From: Paenibacillus ginsengihumi DSM 21568
Lineage (GTDB): Bacteria; Bacillota; Bacilli; Paenibacillales; NBRC-103111
Assembly: GCF_000380965.1 (NCBI RefSeq)
Contig: NZ_KB905556.1
Location: forward strand, 62,001 to 126,000
DNA: 64,000 bases
Direction of reading: 5' to 3'
In this document: positions 45,155 through 54,033 of the stretch, in pieces
Layout of the letters: each line of letters starts with the position of its first letter
Numbering within the stretch: the first letter of the stretch is position 1
Notes under the pieces: model-generated
What the model was told of the DNA's origin: nothing
Database searches by the model: none
The model's input: only the letters and a program-made list of their open reading frames with translations
Program-made: the position numbers and the translations under genes

Positions 45155-45265
45155 AAGATCACACCTTAACTCTGTAAAATCGTTGCGCTTGCCTATTCAG
45201 TGTAGACCGTCCTGCGCATCGTGGCAATGGAAAAATCGTTTGTTAACCGGTCTTTCCGCCAGCCT

Positions 45266-46210
45266 TCAAAACATGCTCCACTTCAGCTCGGTCGAGATCG
45301 TCTCCAGCAGGTGAACCCCGGCGACGCTGTTTCCTTTGGAATTCAGGGACGGGCCGATCACCCCGATGCCGTAGCGGCCCGGAACGAGCGTCAAAATGCC
45401 GCCAGACACGCCGCTTTTGGCCGGAAGTCCGACGCGGATCGCGAATTCGCCGGAGGCGTTGTACATGCCGCACGTAATCATGAACGTCTTGGCGATCTGC
45501 ACGCAGCGCTGCGGGATCAGCTTGCGTCCGGTTAGCGGATCGTTTCCGTCATAAGCCAGCACCAAAGCCATGCGCGCCAAATGGCTGCAGGTCACTTCCA
45601 CCGCGCAGTGCTTGAAATAAACGTCCAGCACCTCCTCGACGTCGTCCTCAAGCACCCGATTGTCCTTCAGAAAATAAGCCAATGAACGATTGCGGTGAGC
45701 GGTGGCCGATTCCGACCGGTACACCTCCCGATTGTAGTCGAGCGCCGGATCGGCGGCCAATTCCCGAAAGAATGCCAGTATCCGTTCCGTTTTCTCTTCG
45801 GGGGAATTTCCCGGGATCATGGAAGAAACGACGATCGCCCCGGCATTGATCAGCGGATTGAACGGAATGCCGGGCTCGACGAGCTCCAGCTTCAGCATCG
45901 AATTGAAATCGTCGCCGGTCGGCTCCATGCCCACTTTGGAAAAGACAACGTCCTCCCCCCGTTCCATCAGCGCCAACATCAGCGTGAACACCTTGGAGAT
46001 GCTCTGCAGCGTAAACGACAACGCGCAATCTCCGAACGATGCGGTCTTTCCGTCGCCGCCGAGAATCGTTATGCCCAATGCGTCCCGCGGCGCTGCGGCC
46101 AGCCCAGGGATGTAAGCGGCCGTCTTCCCGGTCGGCGTCAGCCGGCGGCTTGCGGCCAGCCAATCCGGCAATAGCTGCTGTATGCGGTCAAGCTCCGAAG
46201 CTGGCTCCAT
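45266..46210 (-). CDS. glsA: glutaminase
   Basis: Converts glutamine to glutamate and ammonia; beta-lactamase-like serine fold. The 314 residues carry the SxxK motif in FTLQSISKVFTLML, NPLINAGAIVVSSMI, the ESATAHRNRSLAYFL block with the conserved Asn/Tyr region, and KSGVSGGILTLVPGRYGIGV. ATG 46210 (MEPASELD) is chosen from AAGGAGG 11 bases upstream and family length; ATG 46246 is possible. Monocistronic. Confidence 0.94.
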   Translation of the reverse strand: MEPASELDRIQQLLPDWLAASRRLTPTGKTAAYIPGLAAAPRDALGITILGGDGKTASFGDCALSFTLQSISKVFTLMLALMERGEDVVFSKVGMEPTGDDFNSMLKLELVEPGIPFNPLINAGAIVVSSMIPGNSPEEKTERILAFFRELAADPALDYNREVYRSESATAHRNRSLAYFLKDNRVLEDDVEEVLDVYFKHCAVEVTCSHLARMALVLAYDGNDPLTGRKLIPQRCVQIAKTFMITCGMYNASGEFAIRVGLPAKSGVSGGILTLVPGRYGIGVIGPSLNSKGNSVAGVHLLETISTELKWSMF

Positions 46211-46420
46211 AAACGGCGTAGCCTCCTTAAAATCAGCCTTTACCATTATTTTATCCCAAAAAAAGCCGGGCACCAAGACAAACTTTCGGATGAGAAATCG
46301 GACGAGAAACAGGCCAATGAGAAACGGGTAAATGAGAAACCAGGTAATAGAAATCGATCAGACGGGACATCGTAATAGCAATGCACCATAACGAATCGTG
46401 ATCGAAGGAGCGCCGAACAG

Positions 46421-46627
46421 ATGACTCGCGAAGAGCAGAGCGTTAGCGTAAACAAACGCACGAACGATGCTGCCGGGGAAAGTGCCAAGCCGGCCAGCGG
46501 CCGCCCGCAGCAGCCCCTTAAGTCAAGCCAGCCTCCCGGCATCGAGCCGGGCATCGATTATATTTGGGGAAGCGACCAGGACGAGCTGGCCGAGGAGATG
46601 GGGGAACAACCGGAAAATAACGAATAG
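46421..46627 (+). CDS. small hydrophilic hypothetical protein
   Basis: A 68-residue Ser/Gln/Pro-rich protein ending in an acidic segment (PGIDYIWGSDQDELAEEMGE). GAAGGAG lies 12 bases before the ATG. Likely disordered. Function unknown. Confidence 0.55.
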   Translation: MTREEQSVSVNKRTNDAAGESAKPASGRPQQPLKSSQPPGIEPGIDYIWGSDQDELAEEMGEQPENNE

Positions 46628-46653
46628 CTCCCCAAGGACAAGCAGCCCCTGCC

Positions 46654-46680
46654 GTCATCGCTCGTCACAGGGGTGAAACT
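46654..46680 (+). repeat. fragment of type I mosaic repeat
   Basis: GTCATCGCTCGTCACAGGGG followed by TGAAAC matches the core CGTCATCGGTCGTCACCTGCGG..TTGAAA. Only the inner third of the element is present. Confidence 0.5.
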
Positions 46681-46691
46681 GTCCGTACGCC

Positions 46692-46737
46692 AAAGAAGCC
46701 GCCTCTGAAGGACCCGCAGGTCCAGAGGCAGCTTCTT
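46692..46737. terminator. bidirectional terminator
   Basis: AAGAAGC-C-GCCTCTG / CAGAGGC-A-GCTTCTT with inner GGACC/GGTCC and a CGCA loop; T-rich on both strands. It serves the LysM-CAP gene and the small plus-strand gene. Confidence 0.9.
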
Positions 46738-46756
46738 GCGCTATGCATTCATCGTA

Positions 46757-47608
46757 TTAGTTCTTGATGAATTCTTGAACCCAGTAGCCGTTGTAGTAAG
46801 CAACGCCGATCTTGTTGAAGTTCGGGTTCAAAATGTTTTGACGGTGACCTTCGCTATTCATCCAGCCGTTCATCACTTCCTCAGGCGTACGTTGGCCCAT
46901 GGCGATGTTCTCGCCGGCATAGGAGTACTGAATGCCGTACGATCTCATCATGTCGAACGGAGAGCCGTACGTCGGCGATTGATGATCGAAATATTGGTTG
47001 TCGTGCATATCCTTCGCTTTGTCCATTGCCATGCCAGCCAGCTTGTCGTCGGTCGCCAGCGGCTGAAGACCGGCTTTGGCCCGCTCCTGGTTAACCAGGT
47101 TCACGACCTGAGCGGCAAATTCGGACTGCGCGGTGTTGCCAGCCTGCTGTTCGGAACCGGAGCCTCCGGCCTGGTTGCCGCCGCCGGTGTTGCTGCCGGC
47201 GCCTGCTTCTGCGCCGCTGCCAGCGCCTTGGCCAGCGCCGTTGTCCGCGCCTTGATCAGCGCCTTGACCGGCACCGTTGTCCGCGCCCTGGCCAGCGCTC
47301 TGATCTGCGCCGGAGCCGTTATTCGTGCCCGGAGCAGGCTTGAACGTAAAGCCCGGAACGAACGCTTGGCCGGCATCTTGTCCGATATTCGGAATGTTCA
47401 AAGACATGCCGGGGCAAATGACATTCGGATTCGCAATTTGCAGATTCGATCTCAGCAAAGCATTCAGATCGATGCCGAATTTTTGCGAAATCGTAGAGAG
47501 CGTATCGCTCTCTTTCACTGTATACGGAGCAGCAGACACTGCGCTCGCGCCGATGATCGGCCCGAGAGCAAGCACGCCTGTCAAGATAACCTTCTTGAAG
47601 CTTTTCAA
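46757..47608 (-). CDS. secreted LysM-CAP (SCP-like) wall protein
   Basis: A 283-residue exported protein. Signal peptide (KKVILTGVLALGPIIGASAVSA), one LysM domain binding peptidoglycan (YTVKESDTLSTISQKFGID, ending at SLNIPNI), a Gly/Ala/Gln linker of GADQ/GAGQ repeats (about 95-150), and a CAP domain (VVNLVNQERAKAGLQPL, DHQSPTYGSPFDMM, GENIAMGQRTPEEVM, GHRQNILNPNFNKIG). Similar to YkwD. TTG 47608 follows GGAGAGG by eight bases. A c-di-AMP riboswitch in its 200-base leader ties it to cell-wall homeostasis. Confidence 0.93.
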   Translation of the reverse strand: MKSFKKVILTGVLALGPIIGASAVSAAPYTVKESDTLSTISQKFGIDLNALLRSNLQIANPNVICPGMSLNIPNIGQDAGQAFVPGFTFKPAPGTNNGSGADQSAGQGADNGAGQGADQGADNGAGQGAGSGAEAGAGSNTGGGNQAGGSGSEQQAGNTAQSEFAAQVVNLVNQERAKAGLQPLATDDKLAGMAMDKAKDMHDNQYFDHQSPTYGSPFDMMRSYGIQYSYAGENIAMGQRTPEEVMNGWMNSEGHRQNILNPNFNKIGVAYYNGYWVQEFIKN

Positions 47609-47628
47609 ACCTGAATCCTCTCCTTTTT

Positions 47629-47775
47629 TCGGCCTGCGAGGTTAGCTGACGGGTTCGGGTCAAAGAGCAACCACCCGGCCGCCTTGTAACGGCGGCTTCA
47701 CCCCGAAACATGGAGGGTCCCCCGCGCCCGCTTCGGGCTTAGGCCAGCATTTGATCGAACAGGGAAACGGCATAC
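47629..47775 (-). promoter_or_regulatory. c-di-AMP (ydaO/yuaA) riboswitch
   Basis: Minus strand carries the ydaO blocks in order: ATCAAATGCTGGCCTAAG, GCGGGGGACCC, TTTCGGGGTGAAGCC, GCGGCCGGGT, and the near-invariant GACCCGAACCCGTCAGCTAA, CCTCGCAGGCC. It lies between the promoter (47816) and the start codon of a LysM-CAP gene, a classic ydaO target. No U-tract follows, so control may be at translation or through an internal terminator I cannot place. Confidence 0.96.
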
Positions 47776-47815
47776 TTTATCCCCAGCGCTTCCCTCGTCC
47801 TCCGAAACAGGTATC

Positions 47816-47824
47816 ATTGTACCA
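47816..47824 (-). promoter_or_regulatory. extended -10 promoter of the riboswitch leader
   Basis: Minus-strand TGGTACAAT, an extended -10, with a weak GTGAAA 17 bases upstream. Transcription would start near 47809, giving a 200-base leader that contains the ydaO aptamer. Confidence 0.6.
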
Positions 47825-48053
47825 CGGGCCCAACCGAGTTTCACGACACAAAGTCTTCCAATCGCCCCCGGACGCGGCCGCACGAAGCCGCACGAAGATT
47901 AAACAGCCATATTGGCTGATGCGCCCGCCTGCTGAAAGCCGCCTTTTTTTTCAAGCGCCAACAGCCGGGTTTTTAGCTGCAGTCAGCCGGGTTGGCAAGC
48001 AAATACTCTAGGAATCCGCTCGTCTCTTATGTTAGTCTTTAGGGGTGAGCACC

Positions 48054-48806
48054 ATGAACTATATTGTCATCGATCTGGAATTCAATGGCCGAAGACATTA
48101 TGAGATCTACCCTATGGAAATTATCGAGATCGGCGCCGTGAAGTTGAACGAACGGCTGGAGATGATAGATACGTTTCAAAGCTACATTCGGCCTAGGTTT
48201 CATATCAACCGCTTCGCCTTGCAGTTTTGCGGCATTTCCAAAGAAACATTGACCGGAAGCAGACGTTTCGCCGAGGTGATCGAAGATTTCATCGCCTTTT
48301 GCGAAGCGGACAGCACGCTGCTCTCCTGGGGCGGCAACGACTTTTTCAGCTTGTTCGTCGATTGCAAGGTGAACCGCGTCGACAGCGGCTGGCTGACCCG
48401 GATGATCGATCTGACTTCGTTCTTCCGCGGCGGCCTGCAGCAGGAGCTGGCGAACTGCGGATTGCAGCCGATCGGCCAGCACCACAGCGCGCTGGACGAC
48501 GCGATGAACGCGGCGCAGCTGCTGCGGGTGAAGCCCGATATCGTCCACACGGACAGATGCTTCGTGCCGAATGCGTTCAAGCTGTGCACCGGCGGGATCA
48601 AGAAATATATCGCGCAATCGATCGAACGCGCGGACGCCCAGGGCAAGCCGCTGTCGTGGGACCGTTTCCTTACGGACGAGCAGACGTTAAAATATATCGC
48701 CGTCATGAATTTGAACGACGACGAGATCGACATGATCCGCCAGCTGTTCATCAAGTTCATGCAGATGAAATACGGCCGCAAATACAAGAAGCTCCTGTAC
48801 GCTTAA
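48054..48806 (+). CDS. KapD-like 3'-5' exonuclease
   Basis: A 250-residue DEDDh exonuclease resembling KapD and related sporulation or RNA-processing nucleases. Motifs: YIVIDLEFN (ExoI), LLSWGGNDFFSLFVDC (ExoII), HHSALDDAMNAAQLL (ExoIII). The C-terminal 90 residues are a helical extension (YGRKYKKLL end). ATG 48054 has AGGGGTG seven bases upstream; the GTG nine bases earlier overlaps that site. Its stop codon lies inside a terminator hairpin. Confidence 0.85.
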   Translation: MNYIVIDLEFNGRRHYEIYPMEIIEIGAVKLNERLEMIDTFQSYIRPRFHINRFALQFCGISKETLTGSRRFAEVIEDFIAFCEADSTLLSWGGNDFFSLFVDCKVNRVDSGWLTRMIDLTSFFRGGLQQELANCGLQPIGQHHSALDDAMNAAQLLRVKPDIVHTDRCFVPNAFKLCTGGIKKYIAQSIERADAQGKPLSWDRFLTDEQTLKYIAVMNLNDDEIDMIRQLFIKFMQMKYGRKYKKLLYA

Positions 48807-48827
48807 AGGTTCAGCGCAGGAGCTTTT
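48789..48827 (+). terminator. terminator overlapping the exonuclease stop codon
   Basis: AAGCTCCTG (48789-48797) pairs with CAGGAGCTT (48817-48825), followed by TTGCTTT; the 5' arm is within the last codons. Confidence 0.8.
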
Positions 48828-48855
48828 GCTTTATCGCCAGGCGCCCCGGCCCCGT

Positions 48856-48884
48856 TTGTCCCTCCTGCACGGATGCGATACAAT
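48856..48884 (+). promoter_or_regulatory. promoter of bceRS
   Basis: TTGTCC (48856-48861), 17-base spacer, TACAAT (48879-48884), 29 bases before the bceR start. Confidence 0.75.
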
Positions 48885-48913
48885 AAACGGGGAAACGCGG
48901 GGAGGAGAGAACG

Positions 48914-49609
48914 ATGTTTAAGCTATTGATTATCGAAGACGATAAGCAGCTCGTCCGCCTGCTGGAGGAGCACCTTCGCAAGTTCGGATACGAGACGCAA
49001 GCTGTCGCCGATTTCGAGACGGTCCGGGAAACGTTCGAGCAGTTCGCTCCCCACCTCGTTCTGCTTGACGTGAATTTGCCGAAATACGACGGGTACTACT
49101 GGTGCAGGCAAATTCGCCGCATCTCCACCTGCCCGATTCTGTTCATCTCCGCCCGGGACGGCAAGATGGATCAGGTGATGGCGCTGGACAACGGAGCCGA
49201 CGACTACATAACGAAGCCGTTCGATTACGAGATCGTGACGGCAAAGATCGGCAGCCAGCTGCGCAGAGCCTACGGCACGTATGCCGGGCCACCGAACGAG
49301 CGGACCGTCACCGTCGCCGGGCTGACGCTGGATGTGGAGCGGCTTACGCTCAGCTTTCGCGGCGCCAAGGTCGAGCTGAGCCATACGGAAACGAAAATAT
49401 TGGACGAATTGCTGAAAAAAGCGGAGCGCGTCGTCAGCCGCGACCGCCTGCTGGAAAAAATATGGGACGCCCAAACATTCGTCGACGACAATACGCTGAA
49501 CGTGTACGTCACCCGCGTCCGCAAAAAGCTCGCTTCGCTCGGGATCGCCGACGCGATTCAGACGATTCGCGGCCAAGGGTACCGGCTGTACCCGGACTGG
49601 GAGTTGTAA
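48914..49609 (+). CDS. bceR: BceR-type response regulator
   Basis: A 231-residue OmpR-family regulator of the antimicrobial-peptide-sensing BceRS type. Receiver with Asp in LVLLDVNLPKYDGYYWC (about 52) and Lys in DYITKPFDYEI; winged helix with DRLLEKIWDAQTFVDDNTLNVYV. NLPxYDGYYWC is typical of the Bce group. First gene of the cluster, four bases before the kinase gene. It probably binds the inverted repeat at 50601-50618. Confidence 0.93.
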   Translation: MFKLLIIEDDKQLVRLLEEHLRKFGYETQAVADFETVRETFEQFAPHLVLLDVNLPKYDGYYWCRQIRRISTCPILFISARDGKMDQVMALDNGADDYITKPFDYEIVTAKIGSQLRRAYGTYAGPPNERTVTVAGLTLDVERLTLSFRGAKVELSHTETKILDELLKKAERVVSRDRLLEKIWDAQTFVDDNTLNVYVTRVRKKLASLGIADAIQTIRGQGYRLYPDWEL

Positions 49610-49612
49610 GCC

Positions 49613-50593
49613 ATGAGGTTATTCCTTCGCGAGCAGTTGCCCCTGATATTCGTCTATATCGCCCAATGGTTCTTCGTGACGCTGGTGTACTGGCTGGACG
49701 GCTACCGCAATCCGTCTATCGCCGGGTATGCCGGACTGCTGAGCGGGTGCCTCCTGGTCGGCTATTTGGCTTTTCGTTACGCGACGAACCGCGCCTTCTA
49801 CCGCAAGCTGCAGACGCCGCCCGATTCGCTGGAGCAGTTCACGGAGGCAAGTTCGAGTCTGTCCTCCCCGTTGAACGAAAGGCTGCAGGAGCTGCTGAGA
49901 AGCCAGTTCCGCCTGTACCGGGCCGAGCTGCACAATTACCAGCATAAGATCGAAGCCCACATTCAGTTCATCAATCAATGGGTGCACCAAATGAAAACGC
50001 CGCTGTCAGTCATTCATCTGCTCGTGCAAAGCGAGGACGACAAGCGGTTCGCCGCGATCGGCGACGAGGTGGATCGGCTGCGCAAAGGGCTGGAGACGGT
50101 GCTGTACACGGCCCGCCTCGATGCGTTCGAGCACGATTTTCATGTCGAGACGCTGCGGCTTACGAATATCGTCCGCTCCGTCGTCTCCGATCAGAAGCGG
50201 CTGTTCATTCGCAAGCGCGTATTCCCGTCGATTCAGATCGACGAAGATTTGAAGGCCGCCTCGGATGAAAAATGGCTGTCCTTCGTCCTGACGCAGCTGA
50301 TCACGAACGCGGTGCGCTATACGACGCAGGAAAACCGGAAAATTTATTTTACCGGAACCCGGAGCGACTCAGAGACGGTGCTCGAAATCCGCGATGAAGG
50401 CGTCGGCATTCCGGCCAGCGATTTGCCGCGCGTGTTCGAGCCGTATTTTACCGGAGAGAACGGAAGGCATTTTCAGGAATCAACCGGAATGGGCCTGTAT
50501 CTCGTTTGCCAAATATGCGACAAGCTCGGCCATGCCGTGGAGATCGAATCGGAGGTCGGCCGGGGCACCGCGGTACGCATCCGCTTCGGATAA
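49613..50593 (+). CDS. bceS: BceS-type intramembrane-sensing histidine kinase
   Basis: A 326-residue kinase with two N-terminal membrane helices and almost no extracellular loop (FVYIAQWFFVTLVYWLDGYR, AGYAGLLSGCLLVGYLAFRY), the hallmark of BceS kinases, which sense through the BceAB transporter. H-box INQWVHQMKTPLSVIHLL, N-box TQLITNAVRYT, G-boxes RDEGVGIP and STGMGLYLV. It lies between its regulator and the transporter genes. Confidence 0.94.
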   Translation: MRLFLREQLPLIFVYIAQWFFVTLVYWLDGYRNPSIAGYAGLLSGCLLVGYLAFRYATNRAFYRKLQTPPDSLEQFTEASSSLSSPLNERLQELLRSQFRLYRAELHNYQHKIEAHIQFINQWVHQMKTPLSVIHLLVQSEDDKRFAAIGDEVDRLRKGLETVLYTARLDAFEHDFHVETLRLTNIVRSVVSDQKRLFIRKRVFPSIQIDEDLKAASDEKWLSFVLTQLITNAVRYTTQENRKIYFTGTRSDSETVLEIRDEGVGIPASDLPRVFEPYFTGENGRHFQESTGMGLYLVCQICDKLGHAVEIESEVGRGTAVRIRFG

Positions 50594-50600
50594 CGGCCCA

Positions 50601-50618
50601 GCTTACAAAAGTGTAAGC
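50601..50618. promoter_or_regulatory. BceR binding site upstream of bceAB
   Basis: GCTTACA-AAAG-TGTAAGC, a perfect 7-base inverted repeat that contains the published Bce-type consensus TnACA-N4-TGTAA. A TATAAT -10 lies at 50662-50667 with a poor -35, as expected for an activated promoter. Confidence 0.9.
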
Positions 50619-50700
50619 TTCTGTAAGGCCGCACCTGTAGCTTGGCGGCGCACGCCTTTTATATAATCGAACTATCGAAGGACGAGGAGGCGCTGGCGTA

Positions 50701-51450
50701 TTGCCCATCCTGGAAGTGAAGCAACTGACCAAAATCTATGAAGGCCGCGTGGCTCACAAAGCCCTGGACAATATGCAGTTTGCGGTCGGACGGGGCGAAT
50801 TCGTCGGCATTATGGGCCCGTCGGGCAGCGGCAAGACGACGCTGCTCAATGTCATAGCGACGATCGATGAGCCAACCTCGGGGGAAATCCGCATTAACGG
50901 CCGCAATCCGCATGCGCTCGGCAAGCGGGAGACGGCCCTGTTCCGGCGCCGCGAGCTCGGCTTCGTATTCCAGCATTTCAATCTGCTCGATTCGCTGACC
51001 GTGGAGGAAAATATCGTGCTGCCGTTATCCCTGGACGGCGCTTCGGTGGAGGAAATGGAACGGAAGGTGCGGCAGACGGCGGACAAGCTGGGTATCGCCG
51101 GCATTCTCGGGAAGCGGACGTACGAAATATCCGGCGGACAAATGCAGCGGACGGCGATCGCCCGGGCGCTCATTCACAAGCCGTCGCTCATTTTGGCGGA
51201 CGAGCCGACCGGCAATCTGGACTCGAAGGCGTCGACCGAAGTGATGGAGCAGCTGAGGGCGCTCCATACGGAGGAGGCCGCGACGATCCTGATGGTGACG
51301 CACGACGCCGTCGCCGCCAGCTACTGCGGGCGCGTCATCTTCATCAAGGACGGCAAAATCTACAACGAGATCTACCGCGGCGAAAGCCGGCAGGCATTCT
51401 TTCAGAGAATCATCGACATGCTGTCGCTTCTGGGAGGCCGCCCGGCATGA
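50701..51450 (+). CDS. bceA: BceA-type ABC ATPase
   Basis: A 249-residue ATPase: Walker A GPSGSGKTT, Q-loop FVFQHFNLLDSLTV, signature ISGGQMQRTAIARAL, Walker B LILADEPTGNLD, H-loop MVTHD. With BceB it frees lipid II cycle intermediates from peptide antibiotics such as bacitracin. TTG 50701 follows GAGGAGG by ten bases. It overlaps bceB by four bases (ATGA). Confidence 0.93.
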   Translation: MPILEVKQLTKIYEGRVAHKALDNMQFAVGRGEFVGIMGPSGSGKTTLLNVIATIDEPTSGEIRINGRNPHALGKRETALFRRRELGFVFQHFNLLDSLTVEENIVLPLSLDGASVEEMERKVRQTADKLGIAGILGKRTYEISGGQMQRTAIARALIHKPSLILADEPTGNLDSKASTEVMEQLRALHTEEAATILMVTHDAVAASYCGRVIFIKDGKIYNEIYRGESRQAFFQRIIDMLSLLGGRPA

Positions 51451-53396
51451 CGTTCCGCCAGATCGCTTACCGCAACGTCGTAAGGAACAAGCGGACGTAC
51501 GCTGCCTTTTTCTTAAGCAGCGCCTTCTCTGTCATGATCTTCTTCGTCTGCGCCCTGTTCCTGTTCAACCCGGGCGTTCGCGAAGGGATGATCTATGCCG
51601 CGGCGGCGCAGGCGTTCACGGCGGCCGAATGCATCATGTACGTGTTCTCGATCTTCTTCGTGCTTTATTCGGTCAGCTCGTTCCTGAAGTCGCGAAAGCG
51701 GGAATTCGGCATTCTGCTGCTGCACGGGATGACCGAGGGGCAGCTGAACCGGATGATTTTCCTGGAAACGATGCTGATCGGCTCCGGGGCGATCGCCGCT
51801 GGCGTCGCGGCCGGCATGCTGTTCGGCAAGCTGTTTCTGATGATCGGCTCCCATGTGATCGGCATCAGCCAGCTGCCGTTCGTATTGCCCTGGCAGGCGC
51901 TCGCGCTGACGGTCGGCTCGTTCGCCCTGCTGTTCTTCCTGATCTCGCTGCGCACCTCCCGGCTGATGCGGACGAACCGGCTGATCGAGCTGTTCCAGGC
52001 CGGGCAGAAGCCGAAGTCCGAGCCCAAGGCGTCCGCCGCGCTGGCGTGGCTGGCCGCCGCCTTGCTCGGCGTCAGCTATTATCTGGCGGTTACCGCAACG
52101 GCCGCCACGGTCTACGTGCGGATGCTTCCGGTGACCGCCATGACGATTGCCGGCACCTATTTCTTTTATACGCAGCTGAGCGTCTATCTGCTGAAGCGGT
52201 GGACGCGCAACCGGCGGTTTTTCTGGAACCGGACGAATATCGTGACGATCGCCGACCTCGCTTACCGGCTCAAGGACAATGCGCGCATGTTCTTCATGGT
52301 GACGATCATCTCGACGGTTTCGTTCTGCTCCGTCGGCGTGTTCGCTTCGATCAATTCGCTGCTGAAGCATTTTCGCGCGGACTATCCTGCGGCGGTCGGA
52401 TATTTGTCCAAGCCGGGCAATGCCGACGAGCAGCGGCACCTGGAGGAGATCCAGGCGGAGCTTGCGCAGAGAGGGCTTCCTTATGAAACGGCCAGCATCG
52501 CGGTCAAATACGCTCCCGTCGCCTCATCCGACGCCGCCATCCCGCCGGACACGCTGCCGCTCATCGCTTATTCGGATTACCGCAGAGCGATCGAAGCCGC
52601 CGGCTTTCCGTTCGGCGAACCACAGCCGGCCGACGGCGAAGCGCTCGTCTTCATTAGCTCGCAGCGAACGAAGGCGTTCCTGGCTGTGCGGAAGCCGGTC
52701 AGCTATACGCTGGCGGAAAGCGGGCTGACGGTGCGCGAGATCGGCTACGCCGAACATGTGCCGATTCCGGATCACCTACTGCCTGGCCTGCCCTCCGCCA
52801 ATGACGCCGATTTCGGCGGAGTCGTCGTCAGCGACCGAATGTTCGGCCAGATCAAGGCTCCGGTTCGCACCGAAACATATACGGGGTTCTATGTCCGGGA
52901 TTACGAGCGGACGGTCGGCCTCGCCGCCCAGCTTGTCGAACAGGGCGAGATACGGCACGATGAAGGCCGGCCGTATGCAATGACCGTAAGCGGCACGCTG
53001 CTGGTGATGCAGCGGAGTCTGTACAGCGTGCTGCTGTTCGTCGCGCTGCTCGTCGGCGCCGTCTTTTTCATCGCGGCGGGAAGCTTCCTGTATTTCCGGC
53101 TATACGCCGATCTCGATTACGACCGCCGCCAGTACCTGACGATCGCCAAGGTCGGCCTGACCGACCGGGAGCTGGGAACGATCGTGACGAGGCAGCTGGC
53201 GATCCTGTTCTTTGTCCCGATTGCGATGGCGATCGTGCACAGCATTTTCGCCTTCATCGCGCTGCAGAGCTTCTTCATCCTGTCCATTGCGGCGGGAATG
53301 GGAGCGGTGCTGGTCAGCTTCTTCGTCGCCCAGGTGCTCTATTTCTTCTTTATTCGCAACCGTTACTTGCGGAACCTGAGAAAGTCGTTATTTTGA
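51447..53396 (+). CDS. bceB: BceB-type ABC permease
   Basis: A 649-residue permease with about ten membrane helices and the large extracytoplasmic domain between helices 7 and 8 (about 300-510) that binds the target lipid complex and passes the signal to BceS. FtsX-like segments: FLSSAFSVMIFFVCALFLF, REFGILLLHGMTEGQLNRM, VALLVGAVFFIAAGSFLYF. Start ATG overlaps bceA stop. Substrate (bacitracin or another lipid II binder) is inferred from the neighbourhood. Confidence 0.93.
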   Translation: MTFRQIAYRNVVRNKRTYAAFFLSSAFSVMIFFVCALFLFNPGVREGMIYAAAAQAFTAAECIMYVFSIFFVLYSVSSFLKSRKREFGILLLHGMTEGQLNRMIFLETMLIGSGAIAAGVAAGMLFGKLFLMIGSHVIGISQLPFVLPWQALALTVGSFALLFFLISLRTSRLMRTNRLIELFQAGQKPKSEPKASAALAWLAAALLGVSYYLAVTATAATVYVRMLPVTAMTIAGTYFFYTQLSVYLLKRWTRNRRFFWNRTNIVTIADLAYRLKDNARMFFMVTIISTVSFCSVGVFASINSLLKHFRADYPAAVGYLSKPGNADEQRHLEEIQAELAQRGLPYETASIAVKYAPVASSDAAIPPDTLPLIAYSDYRRAIEAAGFPFGEPQPADGEALVFISSQRTKAFLAVRKPVSYTLAESGLTVREIGYAEHVPIPDHLLPGLPSANDADFGGVVVSDRMFGQIKAPVRTETYTGFYVRDYERTVGLAAQLVEQGEIRHDEGRPYAMTVSGTLLVMQRSLYSVLLFVALLVGAVFFIAAGSFLYFRLYADLDYDRRQYLTIAKVGLTDRELGTIVTRQLAILFFVPIAMAIVHSIFAFIALQSFFILSIAAGMGAVLVSFFVAQVLYFFFIRNRYLRNLRKSLF

Positions 53397-53415
53397 AACG
53401 AATGAGAGGTACGCT

Positions 53416-54027
53416 ATGAACAACTGGATTACGGATTTCATGGAGCAGTACGGCTATATCGGCATCTTTCTGATGATCGCCCTGGAAAATGTGTTTCCTC
53501 CCATTCCGTCGGAGGTGATCCTGACGTTCGGCGGGTTTATGACGACCTACTCGGCGCTGACCGTGCCCGGCGTCGTCATTGCGGCGACCCTCGGCTCGAT
53601 TGCCGGCGCGATCATCCTGTACGGCATCGGCCGGCTGCTCCATATCGGCAGGCTGGAACGAATCATCGAGCGCTGGGGGCACCTTCTCCGCGTGAAAAAA
53701 GACGACCTGCACCGCTCCACCGCCTGGTTCGACAAGTACGGATATTGGACGGTGCTGTTCTGCCGAATGGTTCCGCTAATCCGCAGCCTGATCTCCATTC
53801 CTGCAGGGATGGCCCGAATGAACTTTTTGCTGTTTCTCTTCTTCACGGCGATTGGCACGCTGCTCTGGAACATTGTGCTCGTCTATGTCGGCGCCGCCGT
53901 CGGGGAGAATTGGGAAGAAATCGTGCACTTTATGGACATCTATTCGAACATCGCCTATGCCTTCATTGGCGCCGGAATCATTGCCGTGCTCGCTCTATGG
54001 ATCCGCAGGCAAAAAAGGAGAGTATAA
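53416..54027 (+). CDS. DedA family membrane protein
   Basis: A 203-residue DedA-superfamily protein: ALENVFPPIPSEVILTFGG, RSTAWFDKYGYWTVLFCRM and PLIRSLISIPAGMARM hold the family's acidic and basic motifs, with four to five membrane segments. Some DedA proteins (UptA of Bacillus) flip undecaprenyl phosphate back across the membrane. Placed 19 bases after bceB and six bases before uppP, that role fits well here. Confidence 0.93.
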   Translation: MNNWITDFMEQYGYIGIFLMIALENVFPPIPSEVILTFGGFMTTYSALTVPGVVIAATLGSIAGAIILYGIGRLLHIGRLERIIERWGHLLRVKKDDLHRSTAWFDKYGYWTVLFCRMVPLIRSLISIPAGMARMNFLLFLFFTAIGTLLWNIVLVYVGAAVGENWEEIVHFMDIYSNIAYAFIGAGIIAVLALWIRRQKRRV

Positions 54028-54033
54028 CCGCAG

